A DNA stretch of 64,000 nucleotides from Pseudomonas extremaustralis. Its GTDB lineage: Bacteria; Pseudomonadota; Gammaproteobacteria; Pseudomonadales; Pseudomonadaceae. Made by a program: the position numbers and the translations under genes. The stretch is taken from assembly GCF_900102035.1 (NCBI RefSeq), contig NZ_LT629689.1:6234501-6298500 (forward strand), given 5' to 3'. The notes below the pieces were generated by a model that saw only the letters and a program-made list of their open reading frames with translations, did not search any database and had not been told where the DNA came from. Below are positions 47,343-57,455 of the stretch, in pieces; the first letter of the stretch is position 1, and each line of letters opens with the position of its first letter.

Positions 47343-49022
47343 TTACGCCGCTTTCGCTTCCAGCTGGCTCAGCGAGCGGTTCAGCGCGCTGAACAGGGCC
47401 TTGAAGCTGGCGGTGGTGATGTTTTCATCGATGCCCACGCCATGCACCGGACGTTCGCCGTTCACGCGCAGCTCGATGTAGGCCGCGGCCTTGGCATTCG
47501 TGCCCGCGCCGATGGCGTGTTCGTTGTAGTCCATGATCTCCACACCGATCGGCAGGCCGGCCACCAAGGCTTCCAGCGCGCCGTTGCCCTTGCCGTGCCA
47601 GCGCAGGTTGGTTTCGCCCTGGCCTTTGCTCGACACTTCGACTTCCACCGTGCTGTTGCCGTTTTCTTCTTGCAGACGATGGCTGACCAGCGCGTATGGG
47701 GTGTTGGCTTGCAGGTATTCACGCTGCAGCAAGGCGTAGATCTGCGCGGCGGTCATCTCCAGGCCCACGCGGTCGGTTTCGGCCTGGACTACCTGGCTGA
47801 ATTCGATCTGCATGCGACGCGGCAAGCTGATGTCGTATTCCTGCTCCAGCAGGTAGGCGATACCGCCTTTGCCCGACTGGCTGTTCACACGGATCACCGC
47901 TTCGTAGCTGCGACCGATGTCGGCCGGGTCGATCGGCAAGTACGGCACTTCCCACAGTGCGTCGGGTTTCTGCTGGGCGAAGCCCTTGCGGATTGCGTCC
48001 TGGTGGGAGCCGGAGAACGCAGTGTGTACCAGATCGCCGACATACGGGTGACGTGGGTGCACTTGGATCTGGTTGCACTCCTCGACGACCTTGCGCACGC
48101 CGTCGATGTCAGAGAAGTTCAGCTCAGGGTTCACGCCCTGGGTGTAGAGGTTCAGCGCGACGGTTACCAGGTCGACGTTACCGGTACGCTCGCCGTTGCC
48201 GAACAGGCAGCCTTCGACGCGATCCGCGCCGGCCATCAGGCCCAGCTCGGTGGCCGCGACGCCGGTGCCACGGTCGTTGTGGGTGTGCAGGCTGATGATC
48301 ACGCTGTCACGACGATTGATATGGCGACCGAACCACTCGATCTGGTCGGCATAGATGTTCGGCGTGGCGCACTCGACGGTGGCGGGCAGGTTGAGGATCA
48401 TCTTGTGCTCAGGCGTCGGGTTCCACACCTCGATCACCGCGTCACATACTTCCTTGGCGAACTCCAGTTCGGTAGCGCTGAAGGTCTCCGGCGAGTATTC
48501 GAAGGTCCACTGGGTTTCCGGCTGCTGGGCGGCGTATTTGACGAACAGCTTGGCCGCGTTGACCGCGATGGCCTTGACGCCTTCCTTGTCCTGGTTGAAC
48601 ACAATACGGCGGAAGGACGGCGAGGTGGCGTTGTACAGGTGCACGATGGCCTTTTTGGCGCCGCGCAGGGATTCGAAGGTGCGTGCGATCAAGTCTTCAC
48701 GGCCCTGGGTCAGCACCTGGATGGTGGTGTCCTCGGGGATGTGGTTGTCTTCGATCAGGGTGCGTACAAAGTCGAAGTCGGTTTGCGAAGCGGCCGGGAA
48801 CGAGGCTTCGATTTCCTTCACGCCGACGGCGACCAGGGTCTTCCAGAAACGCAGTTTTTTCACCGCGTCCATTGGTTCGATCAACGACTGGTTGCCATCG
48901 CGCAGGTCGGAGCTGCACCAGATCGGCGCGCTGGTGATGGTTTTCGACGGCCAGGTGCGGTCCGGAATATCGATGGTCGGGAACGCGCGGTACTTCGAAG
49001 ACGGGTCTTTGAGCATGCTCAT
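47343..49022 (-). CDS. leuA: 2-Isopropylmalate synthase
   Basis: 559 residues, the longer LeuA type found in pseudomonads. It condenses acetyl-CoA with 2-ketoisovalerate, the first leucine-specific step. Metal and substrate motifs: [17 protein letters not shown] (about 36-52) and [20 protein letters not shown] (about 240-260). The C-terminal allosteric domain that senses leucine follows. A GGATTT site lies just before ATG 49022. A short ORF 88 bp upstream may be a regulatory leader. Confidence 0.97.
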   Translation of the reverse strand: MSMLKDPSSKYRAFPTIDIPDRTWPSKTITSAPIWCSSDLRDGNQSLIEPMDAVKKLRFWKTLVAVGVKEIEASFPAASQTDFDFVRTLIEDNHIPEDTTIQVLTQGREDLIARTFESLRGAKKAIVHLYNATSPSFRRIVFNQDKEGVKAIAVNAAKLFVKYAAQQPETQWTFEYSPETFSATELEFAKEVCDAVIEVWNPTPEHKMILNLPATVECATPNIYADQIEWFGRHINRRDSVIISLHTHNDRGTGVAATELGLMAGADRVEGCLFGNGERTGNVDLVTVALNLYTQGVNPELNFSDIDGVRKVVEECNQIQVHPRHPYVGDLVHTAFSGSHQDAIRKGFAQQKPDALWEVPYLPIDPADIGRSYEAVIRVNSQSGKGGIAYLLEQEYDISLPRRMQIEFSQVVQAETDRVGLEMTAAQIYALLQREYLQANTPYALVSHRLQEENGNSTVEVEVSSKGQGETNLRWHGKGNGALEALVAGLPIGVEIMDYNEHAIGAGTNAKAAAYIELRVNGERPVHGVGIDENITTASFKALFSALNRSLSQLEAKAA

Positions 49023-49110
49023 CGGGAAATCCTTTGTTGTAGGGGCCGAAAAAAGGCGGCCTGCCGTAGAACTGTTATTGGGTATGAAGCGGGAGACGAG
49101 GCAGATCGAT

Positions 49111-49188
49111 TCAGCCTGGCAGTCGTGCGCTGACGAGGCACAGGCTGCGGTGCTGGCGGAGCTGAATGAGGGTGTGAGAAGTTTTCAT
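49111..49188 (-). CDS. Candidate leader peptide (25 aa) upstream of leuA
   Basis: ATG 49188 encodes [20 protein letters not shown] plus ARLPG and a stop 88 bp before leuA. Five of 25 codons are leucine. A plausible promoter lies directly upstream on the same strand (TTGCCA, 17 bp, TAGGGT). It would start transcription almost at the ATG, making this a leaderless or nearly leaderless ORF. A hairpin (GGCCG/CGGCC around a T-rich loop) lies between it and leuA. This is an inference from layout only. I see no other gene in 49023-49345. Confidence 0.35.
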   Translation of the reverse strand: MKTSHTLIQLRQHRSLCLVSARLPG

Positions 49189-49345
49189 AAGCTCAACCCT
49201 AACCGCCGGGGTGAAAGATGGCAAGTAGTCGAGAAAAATTGAGATAAGTTCTGCTATTGGCGTAAGAAACGAGATTTTATGGTGGGTATGTGCCGGCAGG
49301 CTTGTTTTAATTGCGCGCCAGTTATCCGGCGCGCAATCGCGGTCA

Positions 49346-50167
49346 TCAAGGCTGGAACGCGCCGATGAAGATCGCCGGGTCCACGCGGGCATCGTTGAGG
49401 CTGACGTTCCAGTGCATGTGCGGTCCGGTCGCGCGGCCTGTCGAGCCGACCTTGCCCACCACCGCCCCGCGCGCCAGTTGCTGGCCCACGGTCACATCGA
49501 TCTTCGACATATGGCAGAACATGCTGATAAACCCCTGGCCATGATCGACGAACACGGTGTTGCCGTTGAAGAAATAGTTACCGACCAGGATCACCTTGCC
49601 ATTCGCCGGCGTCTTGATCGGCGTACCCGCCGGAACGGCAAAGTCCAGTCCCGAATGGGGGTTGCGTTCTTCGCCGTTGAAGAAGCGGCGTACACCGAAC
49701 TTGCTCGACAGCGGCCCGTTCACCGGTTTGTCCAGCACCAGGTTGCTCGGCAGGTTCGGGCTGAAGCTGCGGTAAGCCTTGATCTGCACCGCCAGCTCGG
49801 CCTCGATGCGTTTGAGTTGCGCCGGCTCGGGGTTGACCTGGCTTTTGTTCTTCAAGGTGATGCGCTGTTCCGGGTATTGCTTGTAACCGACGATAAACGG
49901 CAGGTTGCGCCCACCGCTGCTGATGCGCTCGTTGCCCGGCTTGGTGGTCAGCGGGATGCCGACAATCGCCAGCCAGGTGTCCTGTTCCTTCACCACCAAT
50001 ACCGGCTTGCCCTGATAGGTGGCTTTCGGCGCGGTGGCAGAAGGGCCCAGTTCGACCACCGCCACACCGCCCGGTACCGGTTTGTTCAGGGCGCGGGTGA
50101 TGTAGCTGTCGGCTTGGGCGTTAAAGGCGAGGCACAGCAGCATCAGCACACTAAAGAGACGGGGCAT
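49346..50167 (-). CDS. M23-family peptidoglycan endopeptidase
   Basis: 273 residues with a signal peptide (MPRLFSVLMLLCLAFNAQA). The N-terminal domain resembles the accessory domain of LasA/NlpD-like peptidases. The M23 domain (about 160-270) has the zinc residues H-x3-D in NPHSGLDFAVPAGTPIKTP and H-x-H in GPHMHWNVSL. It probably cleaves peptide crosslinks of peptidoglycan in the periplasm. The start is 3 bp after the xseA stop, so they share a transcript. Confidence 0.9.
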   Translation of the reverse strand: MPRLFSVLMLLCLAFNAQADSYITRALNKPVPGGVAVVELGPSATAPKATYQGKPVLVVKEQDTWLAIVGIPLTTKPGNERISSGGRNLPFIVGYKQYPEQRITLKNKSQVNPEPAQLKRIEAELAVQIKAYRSFSPNLPSNLVLDKPVNGPLSSKFGVRRFFNGEERNPHSGLDFAVPAGTPIKTPANGKVILVGNYFFNGNTVFVDHGQGFISMFCHMSKIDVTVGQQLARGAVVGKVGSTGRATGPHMHWNVSLNDARVDPAIFIGAFQP

Positions 50168-50170
50168 CGA

Positions 50171-51550
50171 TCAATCCAATAACGAAAGGGTGACGGGTGT
50201 CAGGTGGTTGTCTTCCACCCGCACTTGCAATTGGCCTTCACCGAGCCGTGCGGTCAGGCGTTGGCCGGTTTGGGTTTGCGCAGCGTTGCGAATGGCCTGG
50301 CCGCGCTCGTCCAGCAGGATGCTATAGCCACGGCCCAACGTGGCCAGGGGGCTGACCACTTGTAGCGTCTGCGCCTGGCTTTGCAGTTGCAGGCGGCGCG
50401 CCTTGAGGCCTTCGCGCATGGCGCGGGGCAGGCGTTCGGCGAGGCTGTCCAGGCGTTGGCGCAACAGGGCCAGCTGGCGGCCGGGGTGTTGGCCGGCGAG
50501 ATGGGTTTCCAGGCGGATCAGGCGTTCGCGCCGGGTATTGAGGCTGCGCTCGAAGGCGCGGCGCAGGCGCATGTCCAAGTCATCCAGGCGCTGGGCCTGC
50601 TGGCGCAGACGCTCGCCAGGGTGGCGCAGGCGGCGTGCCATGCCTTCCAGGCGCAGGCGGTCGTGGCTCAGGCGATTGCGCATCAGCATCACCAGGCGGC
50701 GATGCAGGCTCTCGACCTGGCGCACCAGGTTGCTGGCGTCCGGTGCGAGCAATTCGGCGGCTGCTGAAGGGGTGGGTGCGCGCACGTCGGCGACGAAGTC
50801 ACAGATGGACACATCGGTCTCATGCCCCACGGCACTGACGATAGGCGTGACGCAGGCGTCCACTGCTCGGGCCACGGCTTCTTCGTTGAAGCACCAGAGG
50901 TCTTCCAGCGAGCCACCGCCACGGGCCAGGATCAGCGCGTCGAAGCCTCGCGCGTCCGCCAGCTTCAGCGCCCGTACAATCTGCGGGATCGCTTCGCGGC
51001 CTTGCACGGCGGTGGGGATCAGCGTCAATTGCACCTGCGGCGCACGGCGGCGGAACACGCTGATGATGTCGCGGATCACCGCACCGGTGGGCGAGCTGAT
51101 GATGCCGATGCGTTGCGGATGGGCCGGTAGCGGCACCTTGCGCTCGGCACTGAACAGGCCCTCGGCGCTGAGCTTTTCCTTCAAGGCATCAAAGGCCAGG
51201 CGCAACGCGCCGTCGCCGGCCGGCTCCACGGTGTCGAGGATCAACTGGTAGTCGCCACGGCCCTCGAACAGCGAGACCTTGCCACGCACTTTCACGGCAA
51301 GGCCGTCTTTCAAAGCCTGGCGCACCCGCGCGGCGTTGTTGCGAAACAACGCGCAACGCACCTGGGCGCCGCTGTCCTTGAGGGTGAAATACACGTGACC
51401 GGAGGCCGGGCGGGCGAGGTTGGAGATCTCGCCTTCGACCCAGATATTGGTGAACACGTCTTCCAGCAACACCCGCGCGCGGCCGTTGAGCTGGCTGACA
51501 GTCAGGACTTCGCGGTCCAGGCCCAGGCGGGCGAAAGGATCTTTAATCAT
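50171..51550 (-). CDS. xseA: Exodeoxyribonuclease VII large subunit
   Basis: 459 residues. With XseB it degrades single-stranded DNA to oligonucleotides. The N-terminal OB fold (LTVSQLNGRARVLLEDVFTN, IWVEGEISNLARPASGHVYF) is followed by the catalytic domain with RIGIISSPTGAVIRDIISVF, LILARGGGSLEDLWCFNEEA and PIVSAVGHETDVSICDFVAD. A long helical region rich in arginine and leucine is typical. Confidence 0.97.
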   Translation of the reverse strand: MIKDPFARLGLDREVLTVSQLNGRARVLLEDVFTNIWVEGEISNLARPASGHVYFTLKDSGAQVRCALFRNNAARVRQALKDGLAVKVRGKVSLFEGRGDYQLILDTVEPAGDGALRLAFDALKEKLSAEGLFSAERKVPLPAHPQRIGIISSPTGAVIRDIISVFRRRAPQVQLTLIPTAVQGREAIPQIVRALKLADARGFDALILARGGGSLEDLWCFNEEAVARAVDACVTPIVSAVGHETDVSICDFVADVRAPTPSAAAELLAPDASNLVRQVESLHRRLVMLMRNRLSHDRLRLEGMARRLRHPGERLRQQAQRLDDLDMRLRRAFERSLNTRRERLIRLETHLAGQHPGRQLALLRQRLDSLAERLPRAMREGLKARRLQLQSQAQTLQVVSPLATLGRGYSILLDERGQAIRNAAQTQTGQRLTARLGEGQLQVRVEDNHLTPVTLSLLD

Positions 51551-51580
51551 GGCGAGGGATCTTTAATCATGGGCGGCAGT

Positions 51581-52471
51581 TTATAGGCATTCGCGCAAGG
51601 TTTGACAGAATTGCTCCACTAGCGCGCTCGGCGCCTGCGGGCAGGCCAGGGCCACGGTACTCAGGCAGTCCGGGTCGGCCAGGGGCAAAAAGTGCAGATT
51701 CGCGGGAGCGATGTCCTGCATGGACTTTGGTAACAAGGCAATACCGAAGCCGGCCTGGATCAATTGCAATTGCGTAGTCTTGCGCGACATCACCCGCGCA
51801 GCCTTAGGGAAAAATCCGGCGCGCATGCACAACTCCGCCGACAGGTAACTCAGGCCGCCGCGCTGGGGATGGGGGATCGAGATAAATGCCTCATCCTTGA
51901 GTCGGGCCAATTCCACCGGCGTGTCGCTGCGCGCCAGCGCATGGTGCGGCGGTACCGCCAGCAACAGTCGCTCGCTGTATAAAGGCTGTACGCGCACGCC
52001 TTCGCGCTGGCGCAACACCGGCAGGCGCAACAGGCCGACGTCCAGGCGCCCGTCGGCGATGTCCTCCAGTTGGGCTTCGGAGGACAGTTTGACGATATCC
52101 ATCGATACGCCGGGGCAGCGTTCCAGCCAGGTGCTGATGCCGCGCAGCAATGGGCCGCTCATCGGCACAGTGCTCGAATGACTCAAGCGCAGGGTGCCGA
52201 CTTGGCCGTGACCCACTTGCGTCGCCATCTCGCTGGCCTTGTGCAGTTCACTCAACAGGTTGCGCGCCCGCGGGTAAAAGGCTTCGCCGGCGGCCGTCAA
52301 CCTGGGCTGGCGGGCCGTGCGCTCGAACAATGGGGTTTGCAACTGGGCTTCCAGTTCCTTGATCTGTCGGCTCAGGGCCGATTGCGCGATAAACAGGCGC
52401 TCGGCGGCGGCACTGAAGCTACCGCTGTCGGCGATTTCGACGAAGTAGCGCAGTTGGCGGGTAGAAATCAC
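51581..52471 (-). CDS. LysR-family transcriptional regulator
   Basis: 296 residues from GTG 52471. The winged helix-turn-helix is clear (MISTRQLRYFVEIADSGSFS then AERLFIAQSALSRQIKELEA). A periplasmic-binding-like effector domain occupies about 90-296. It is divergent from a TauE/SafE-family permease gene with a 100-bp gap, so it probably controls that gene. The effector is unknown. Confidence 0.9.
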   Translation of the reverse strand: MISTRQLRYFVEIADSGSFSAAAERLFIAQSALSRQIKELEAQLQTPLFERTARQPRLTAAGEAFYPRARNLLSELHKASEMATQVGHGQVGTLRLSHSSTVPMSGPLLRGISTWLERCPGVSMDIVKLSSEAQLEDIADGRLDVGLLRLPVLRQREGVRVQPLYSERLLLAVPPHHALARSDTPVELARLKDEAFISIPHPQRGGLSYLSAELCMRAGFFPKAARVMSRKTTQLQLIQAGFGIALLPKSMQDIAPANLHFLPLADPDCLSTVALACPQAPSALVEQFCQTLRECL

Positions 52472-52571
52472 GCGTCATGCCTTTTCGAGATGGGTGGAGG
52501 GCTTTGAAGATATTAGTCGCAACCCTCGTCGATGGCTAAAGTGACGGCCATCTCTATACAAGGAATTATCC

Positions 52572-53339
52572 ATGGACCCGGTTGAGTTGATGAGTCAGTG
52601 GTCGTTTGGCGGCGTGGATTGGCTGGTGATCGGCGTGGGTGTCGCCGTGGCCTACGTGGTGTTCGGCATCGCCGGCTTTGGTACAGCGCTGGTGGCCGGG
52701 CCGGTGTTGATCCTGTTCATGCCGCTGTCGAAGATCATCCCGCTGCTGGTACTGCTGGATTTTGTCGCGGCGTTTGGCAACCTCCTGCAATCGCGACGGG
52801 ATGTGAATAAACCGGAGTTGTTGCGACTGCTGCCGTGCATGGCGATCGGCTGCACCCTGGGCGTGGTGTTTTTGCTCAACCTGCATTCGGACCTGCTGCT
52901 GTTGTTGATGGGGCTGTTCATCAGTGCTTATGCGATTTACAGCCTGGCGGTGAAGGCTCGGCCAGCGCAGTTGGCGGCGGGCTGGTCGATTCCCATGGGG
53001 ACGGTCGGTGGTTTGTTTGGTGCGTTGTTCGGCAGCGGCGGCTTTTTATATGCGATCTACCTCAACAGCCGCTTGCCCAAGGACGCGGCACGCGCCACCC
53101 AAAGCGCACTGATCAGTTGCAGCACGGTGGTGCGCCTGAGCCTGTTCCTGATTGCCGGGGTGTATGCCGACCTGCCATTGCTGCTGTTGGCGCTGTGCCT
53201 GCTGCCGGCGATGGCCTTGGGGCTGTGGTGCGGGCGCAGGCTGACGCTGCGCATGTCCCGCGAGGCGTTTGTGCGGTTGGTGACGTGGTTGGTGTTGGCC
53301 AGTGGCATTGCGTTGATCGGACGGTACTTGAGTACTTGA
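52572..53339 (+). CDS. TauE/SafE (TSUP)-family membrane transporter
   Basis: 255 residues with about eight membrane helices. Family features: the N-terminal block VAYVVFGIAGFGTALVAGPV and the second repeat GTVGGLFGALFGSGGFLYAI, the glycine-rich pair of helices typical of this fold. TSUP proteins move sulfite, sulfonates or other organic anions. Its regulator is probably the divergent LysR gene. The substrate is not readable. Confidence 0.88.
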   Translation: MDPVELMSQWSFGGVDWLVIGVGVAVAYVVFGIAGFGTALVAGPVLILFMPLSKIIPLLVLLDFVAAFGNLLQSRRDVNKPELLRLLPCMAIGCTLGVVFLLNLHSDLLLLLMGLFISAYAIYSLAVKARPAQLAAGWSIPMGTVGGLFGALFGSGGFLYAIYLNSRLPKDAARATQSALISCSTVVRLSLFLIAGVYADLPLLLLALCLLPAMALGLWCGRRLTLRMSREAFVRLVTWLVLASGIALIGRYLST

Positions 53340-53379
53340 CCTGATTCATTCAGGGATTAAGCTGCCTGCCTTCAGGGCC

Positions 53380-53461
53380 TCTTCGCGAGCAAGCCCGTTC
53401 CCACATTCGGCTGCGATCCTGCAGGATAAATGCGGTCAACTGTGGGCTTGCTCGCGAAGGC
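53380..53461. repeat. REPIN after the TauE/SafE gene
   Basis: CTTCGCGAGCAAGCCC near 53381 and GGGCTTGCTCGCGAAG (53444-53459) are inverted copies with a spacer of about 47 bp, containing the same GAGCAAGC core as the element at 43443-43539. Confidence 0.75.
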
Positions 53462-53494
53462 GCCAGACGCTACACCGCAGGACTCTCAGGCCCC

Positions 53495-54043
53495 ATGAAT
53501 TCCCAAAGCATCCTTGTCCCGAAAATCTCCACCTTGCCGGTCCACGAACCCCGCGCCCGGGCAATCGTGCGCTGGCTCGTGCGCAAGAACATCGTCAAGG
53601 AAGAACTGACCACCTGCGGGCGCACCGGCAACCGTATGGGCTACGCCTTGGCCGATGGCGCCCGTGCCGTGGTGTTGCACCCCGAAGCGTTGCCATTCAA
53701 CGAAGCGGTCAACGGCCTGGAGATCATCTACAAGCGCTGCATCTATACACCAGCCAAGGGTTTTCTCGAAGAAGCCGGCTGCCCGGAATGCCTCAAGGAA
53801 ATCGGCGAAGCACTGTTCGAAAGCCTGGAAGACTGGATGCCCGGCCACACCGACAACTTCACTTGCCCGTTGTGTGGGCATGAAGATGACATCAACGGGT
53901 TCCTGTTCCTGCAAGAGTGCGGGTTTTCCAACCTCGGATTCATCTTCAACAACTGGGCGGAGGCGGGGTTCAAGCAAAGCTTTATCGATGAGTTCGCCGA
54001 TTGGCTGGACCAGAAGATCAGCTGGGTCAAAGTCGAACTGTAG
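53495..54043 (+). CDS. Zinc-ribbon-like hypothetical protein
   Basis: 182 residues, soluble. Two C-x-x-C pairs, GCPECLKEI (about residue 90) and FTCPLCGHEDDI (about 126), probably form one zinc site. In Pseudomonas such proteins are sometimes labelled sugar ABC transporter ATPase, but no Walker motif is present and I do not support that label. The stop codon lies at the edge of a REP sequence. Confidence 0.75.
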   Translation: MNSQSILVPKISTLPVHEPRARAIVRWLVRKNIVKEELTTCGRTGNRMGYALADGARAVVLHPEALPFNEAVNGLEIIYKRCIYTPAKGFLEEAGCPECLKEIGEALFESLEDWMPGHTDNFTCPLCGHEDDINGFLFLQECGFSNLGFIFNNWAEAGFKQSFIDEFADWLDQKISWVKVEL

Positions 54044-54137
54044 GAGCGCGCTTGCTCGCGAAGAACGCATAGGCGCCGTGTTGAACCAGACGGTCCGCGT
54101 TATCGTTGACGTTCTTCGCGAGCAAGCTCGCTCCTAC
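54040..54137. repeat. REPIN before guaB
   Basis: GTAGGAGCGCGCTTGCTCGC at 54040 and GCGAGCAAGCTCGCTCCTAC (54118-54137) are inverted copies with one mismatch in the outer 20 bases, with CGAAGAACG/CGTTCTTCG extending the pairing inward. It overlaps the stop codon of the upstream gene. Confidence 0.8.
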
Positions 54138-54195
54138 ACAAAAGCAGCAGGTTTTCCCCTTCTGTCAGTATTACCAAGTTTGTCAGAGTTTTACA

Positions 54196-55730
<1,535 letters not shown>

Positions 55731-55755
55731 GGCTTCCAGCACATAGTTAAGTAAC

Positions 55756-55778
55756 CGGGGCTGTCTTTTTCAGCCCCG
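55756..55778 (+). other. Hairpin between guaB and guaA
   Basis: CGGGGCTG and CAGCCCCG make an 8-bp stem with a TCTTTTT loop. It is not followed by a T-run; it may adjust guaA expression relative to guaB. Confidence 0.45.
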
Positions 55779-55812
55779 AGTTGTTTCTGATTCATTAGAC
55801 GAGACTGATCTC

Positions 55813-57390
55813 ATGGCCCTCGACATTCACGCCCACCGTATCCTGATCCTCGATTTCGGTTCCCAGTACACCCAACTGATCGCTCGCCGCGTGCGTGAAA
55901 TCGGTGTGTACTGCGAACTGCATCCGTTCGACATGGACGACGAAGCGATCCGCGAATTCGCACCGAAAGGCGTCATCCTCGCCGGTGGCCCGGAGTCCGT
56001 GCACGAAGCCGACAGCCCGCGTTGCCCGCAAGCCGTATTCGACCTGGGCGTACCCGTCTTTGGTATCTGCTACGGCATGCAGACCATGGCCGAGCAACTG
56101 GGCGGCAAGGTTGAAGGTTCCGAGCTGCGTGAATTCGGTTACGCCCGTGTCGACGTGGTCGGCAAGAGCCGCCTGCTTGACGGCATCGAAGACCACGTCG
56201 ACGCCGACGGCCTGTTCGGCCTCGACGTGTGGATGAGCCACGGTGACAAAGTCACCAGGATGCCGCAGGACTTCCACATCCTGGCCAGCACCCCAAGCTG
56301 CCCGATTGCCGGCATGTTCAACGACGAGCGTCGCTACTACGGCGTACAGTTCCACCCGGAAGTGACCCACACCAAGCAAGGCGGCCGCATCCTGTCGCGC
56401 TTCATCCTCGACATCTGCGGCTGTGAAGCCCTGTGGACCCCGTCGAAAATCGCTGAAGACGCCATCGCCCAGGTCCGTGCACAAGTCGGTACCGACAACG
56501 TCCTGCTCGGCCTGTCCGGCGGCGTTGACTCCTCCGTGGTTGCCGCGCTGCTGCACAAGGCCATCGGCGACCAACTGACCTGCGTGTTCGTCGACAACGG
56601 CCTGCTGCGCCTGCACGAAGGTGAGCAAGTGATGGCCATGTTCGCCGAGAACATGGGCGTCAAAGTGATCCGCGCCAACGCTGAAGAACAGTTCTTGAAT
56701 AACCTGGCCGGCGAGTCCGACCCGGAGAAAAAACGCAAGATCATCGGCCGCACCTTCATTGACGTGTTCGATGCCCAGTCCAACAAACTGGACAACATCA
56801 AGTACCTCGCCCAGGGCACCATCTACCCCGACGTGATCGAGTCGGCTGGCGCCAAGAGCGGCAAGGCCCACGTGATCAAGTCCCACCACAACGTGGGTGG
56901 CCTGCCTGATGAAATGAACCTCAAGCTGGTCGAACCACTGCGCGAGCTGTTCAAGGACGAAGTCCGCCGTCTGGGCCTGGAACTGGGCCTGCCTTACGAC
57001 ATGGTCTACCGCCACCCATTCCCGGGCCCGGGCCTGGGCGTACGTATCCTCGGTGAAGTGAAGAAGGAATACGCCGACCTGCTGCGTCGCGCCGACCACA
57101 TCTTCATCGAAGAACTGCGCAAGGCCGACTGGTACCACAAGGTCAGCCAAGCGTTCGTAGTGTTCCAACCGGTGAAATCCGTAGGCGTTGTCGGCGATGG
57201 TCGCCGTTACGCATGGGTCGTGGCCCTGCGTGCCGTAGAAACCATCGACTTCATGACCGCCCGCTGGGCCCACCTGCCATACGAACTGCTGGAAACCGTC
57301 AGCGGCCGTATCATCAATGAAATCGAAGGCATTTCGCGCGTGACGTATGACGTGTCGAGCAAGCCGCCGGCGACGATTGAGTGGGAATAA
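55813..57390 (+). CDS. guaA: GMP synthase (glutamine-hydrolysing)
   Basis: 525 residues. It converts XMP to GMP using glutamine and ATP. The class I glutamine amidotransferase domain (residues 1-200) has the nucleophile in [18 protein letters not shown] (C86) and the histidine in [10 protein letters not shown]. The ATP-PPase domain has [18 protein letters not shown] (about 230). A C-terminal dimerisation domain follows. Typical guaBA operon. Confidence 0.98.
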   Translation: MALDIHAHRILILDFGSQYTQLIARRVREIGVYCELHPFDMDDEAIREFAPKGVILAGGPESVHEADSPRCPQAVFDLGVPVFGICYGMQTMAEQLGGKVEGSELREFGYARVDVVGKSRLLDGIEDHVDADGLFGLDVWMSHGDKVTRMPQDFHILASTPSCPIAGMFNDERRYYGVQFHPEVTHTKQGGRILSRFILDICGCEALWTPSKIAEDAIAQVRAQVGTDNVLLGLSGGVDSSVVAALLHKAIGDQLTCVFVDNGLLRLHEGEQVMAMFAENMGVKVIRANAEEQFLNNLAGESDPEKKRKIIGRTFIDVFDAQSNKLDNIKYLAQGTIYPDVIESAGAKSGKAHVIKSHHNVGGLPDEMNLKLVEPLRELFKDEVRRLGLELGLPYDMVYRHPFPGPGLGVRILGEVKKEYADLLRRADHIFIEELRKADWYHKVSQAFVVFQPVKSVGVVGDGRRYAWVVALRAVETIDFMTARWAHLPYELLETVSGRIINEIEGISRVTYDVSSKPPATIEWE

Positions 57391-57405
57391 ACACGGCACT
57401 TAGCC

Positions 57406-57440
57406 CGTGAAAAAAACCTGGCCTCGGCCAGGTTTTTTTT
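57406..57440 (+). terminator. Terminator of the guaBA operon
   Basis: AAAAAACCTGGCC and GGCCAGGTTTTTT form a strong stem with a TC loop and flanking A/T runs. It lies 18 bp after guaA and can also serve the convergent gene downstream. Confidence 0.85.
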
Positions 57441-57455
57441 CGCCCGTTCAACGCT

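Noticed and set aside
53495..54043. Sugar ABC transporter ATPase label for the zinc-ribbon protein
   Set aside because: No Walker A, Walker B or signature motif is present in the 182 residues.
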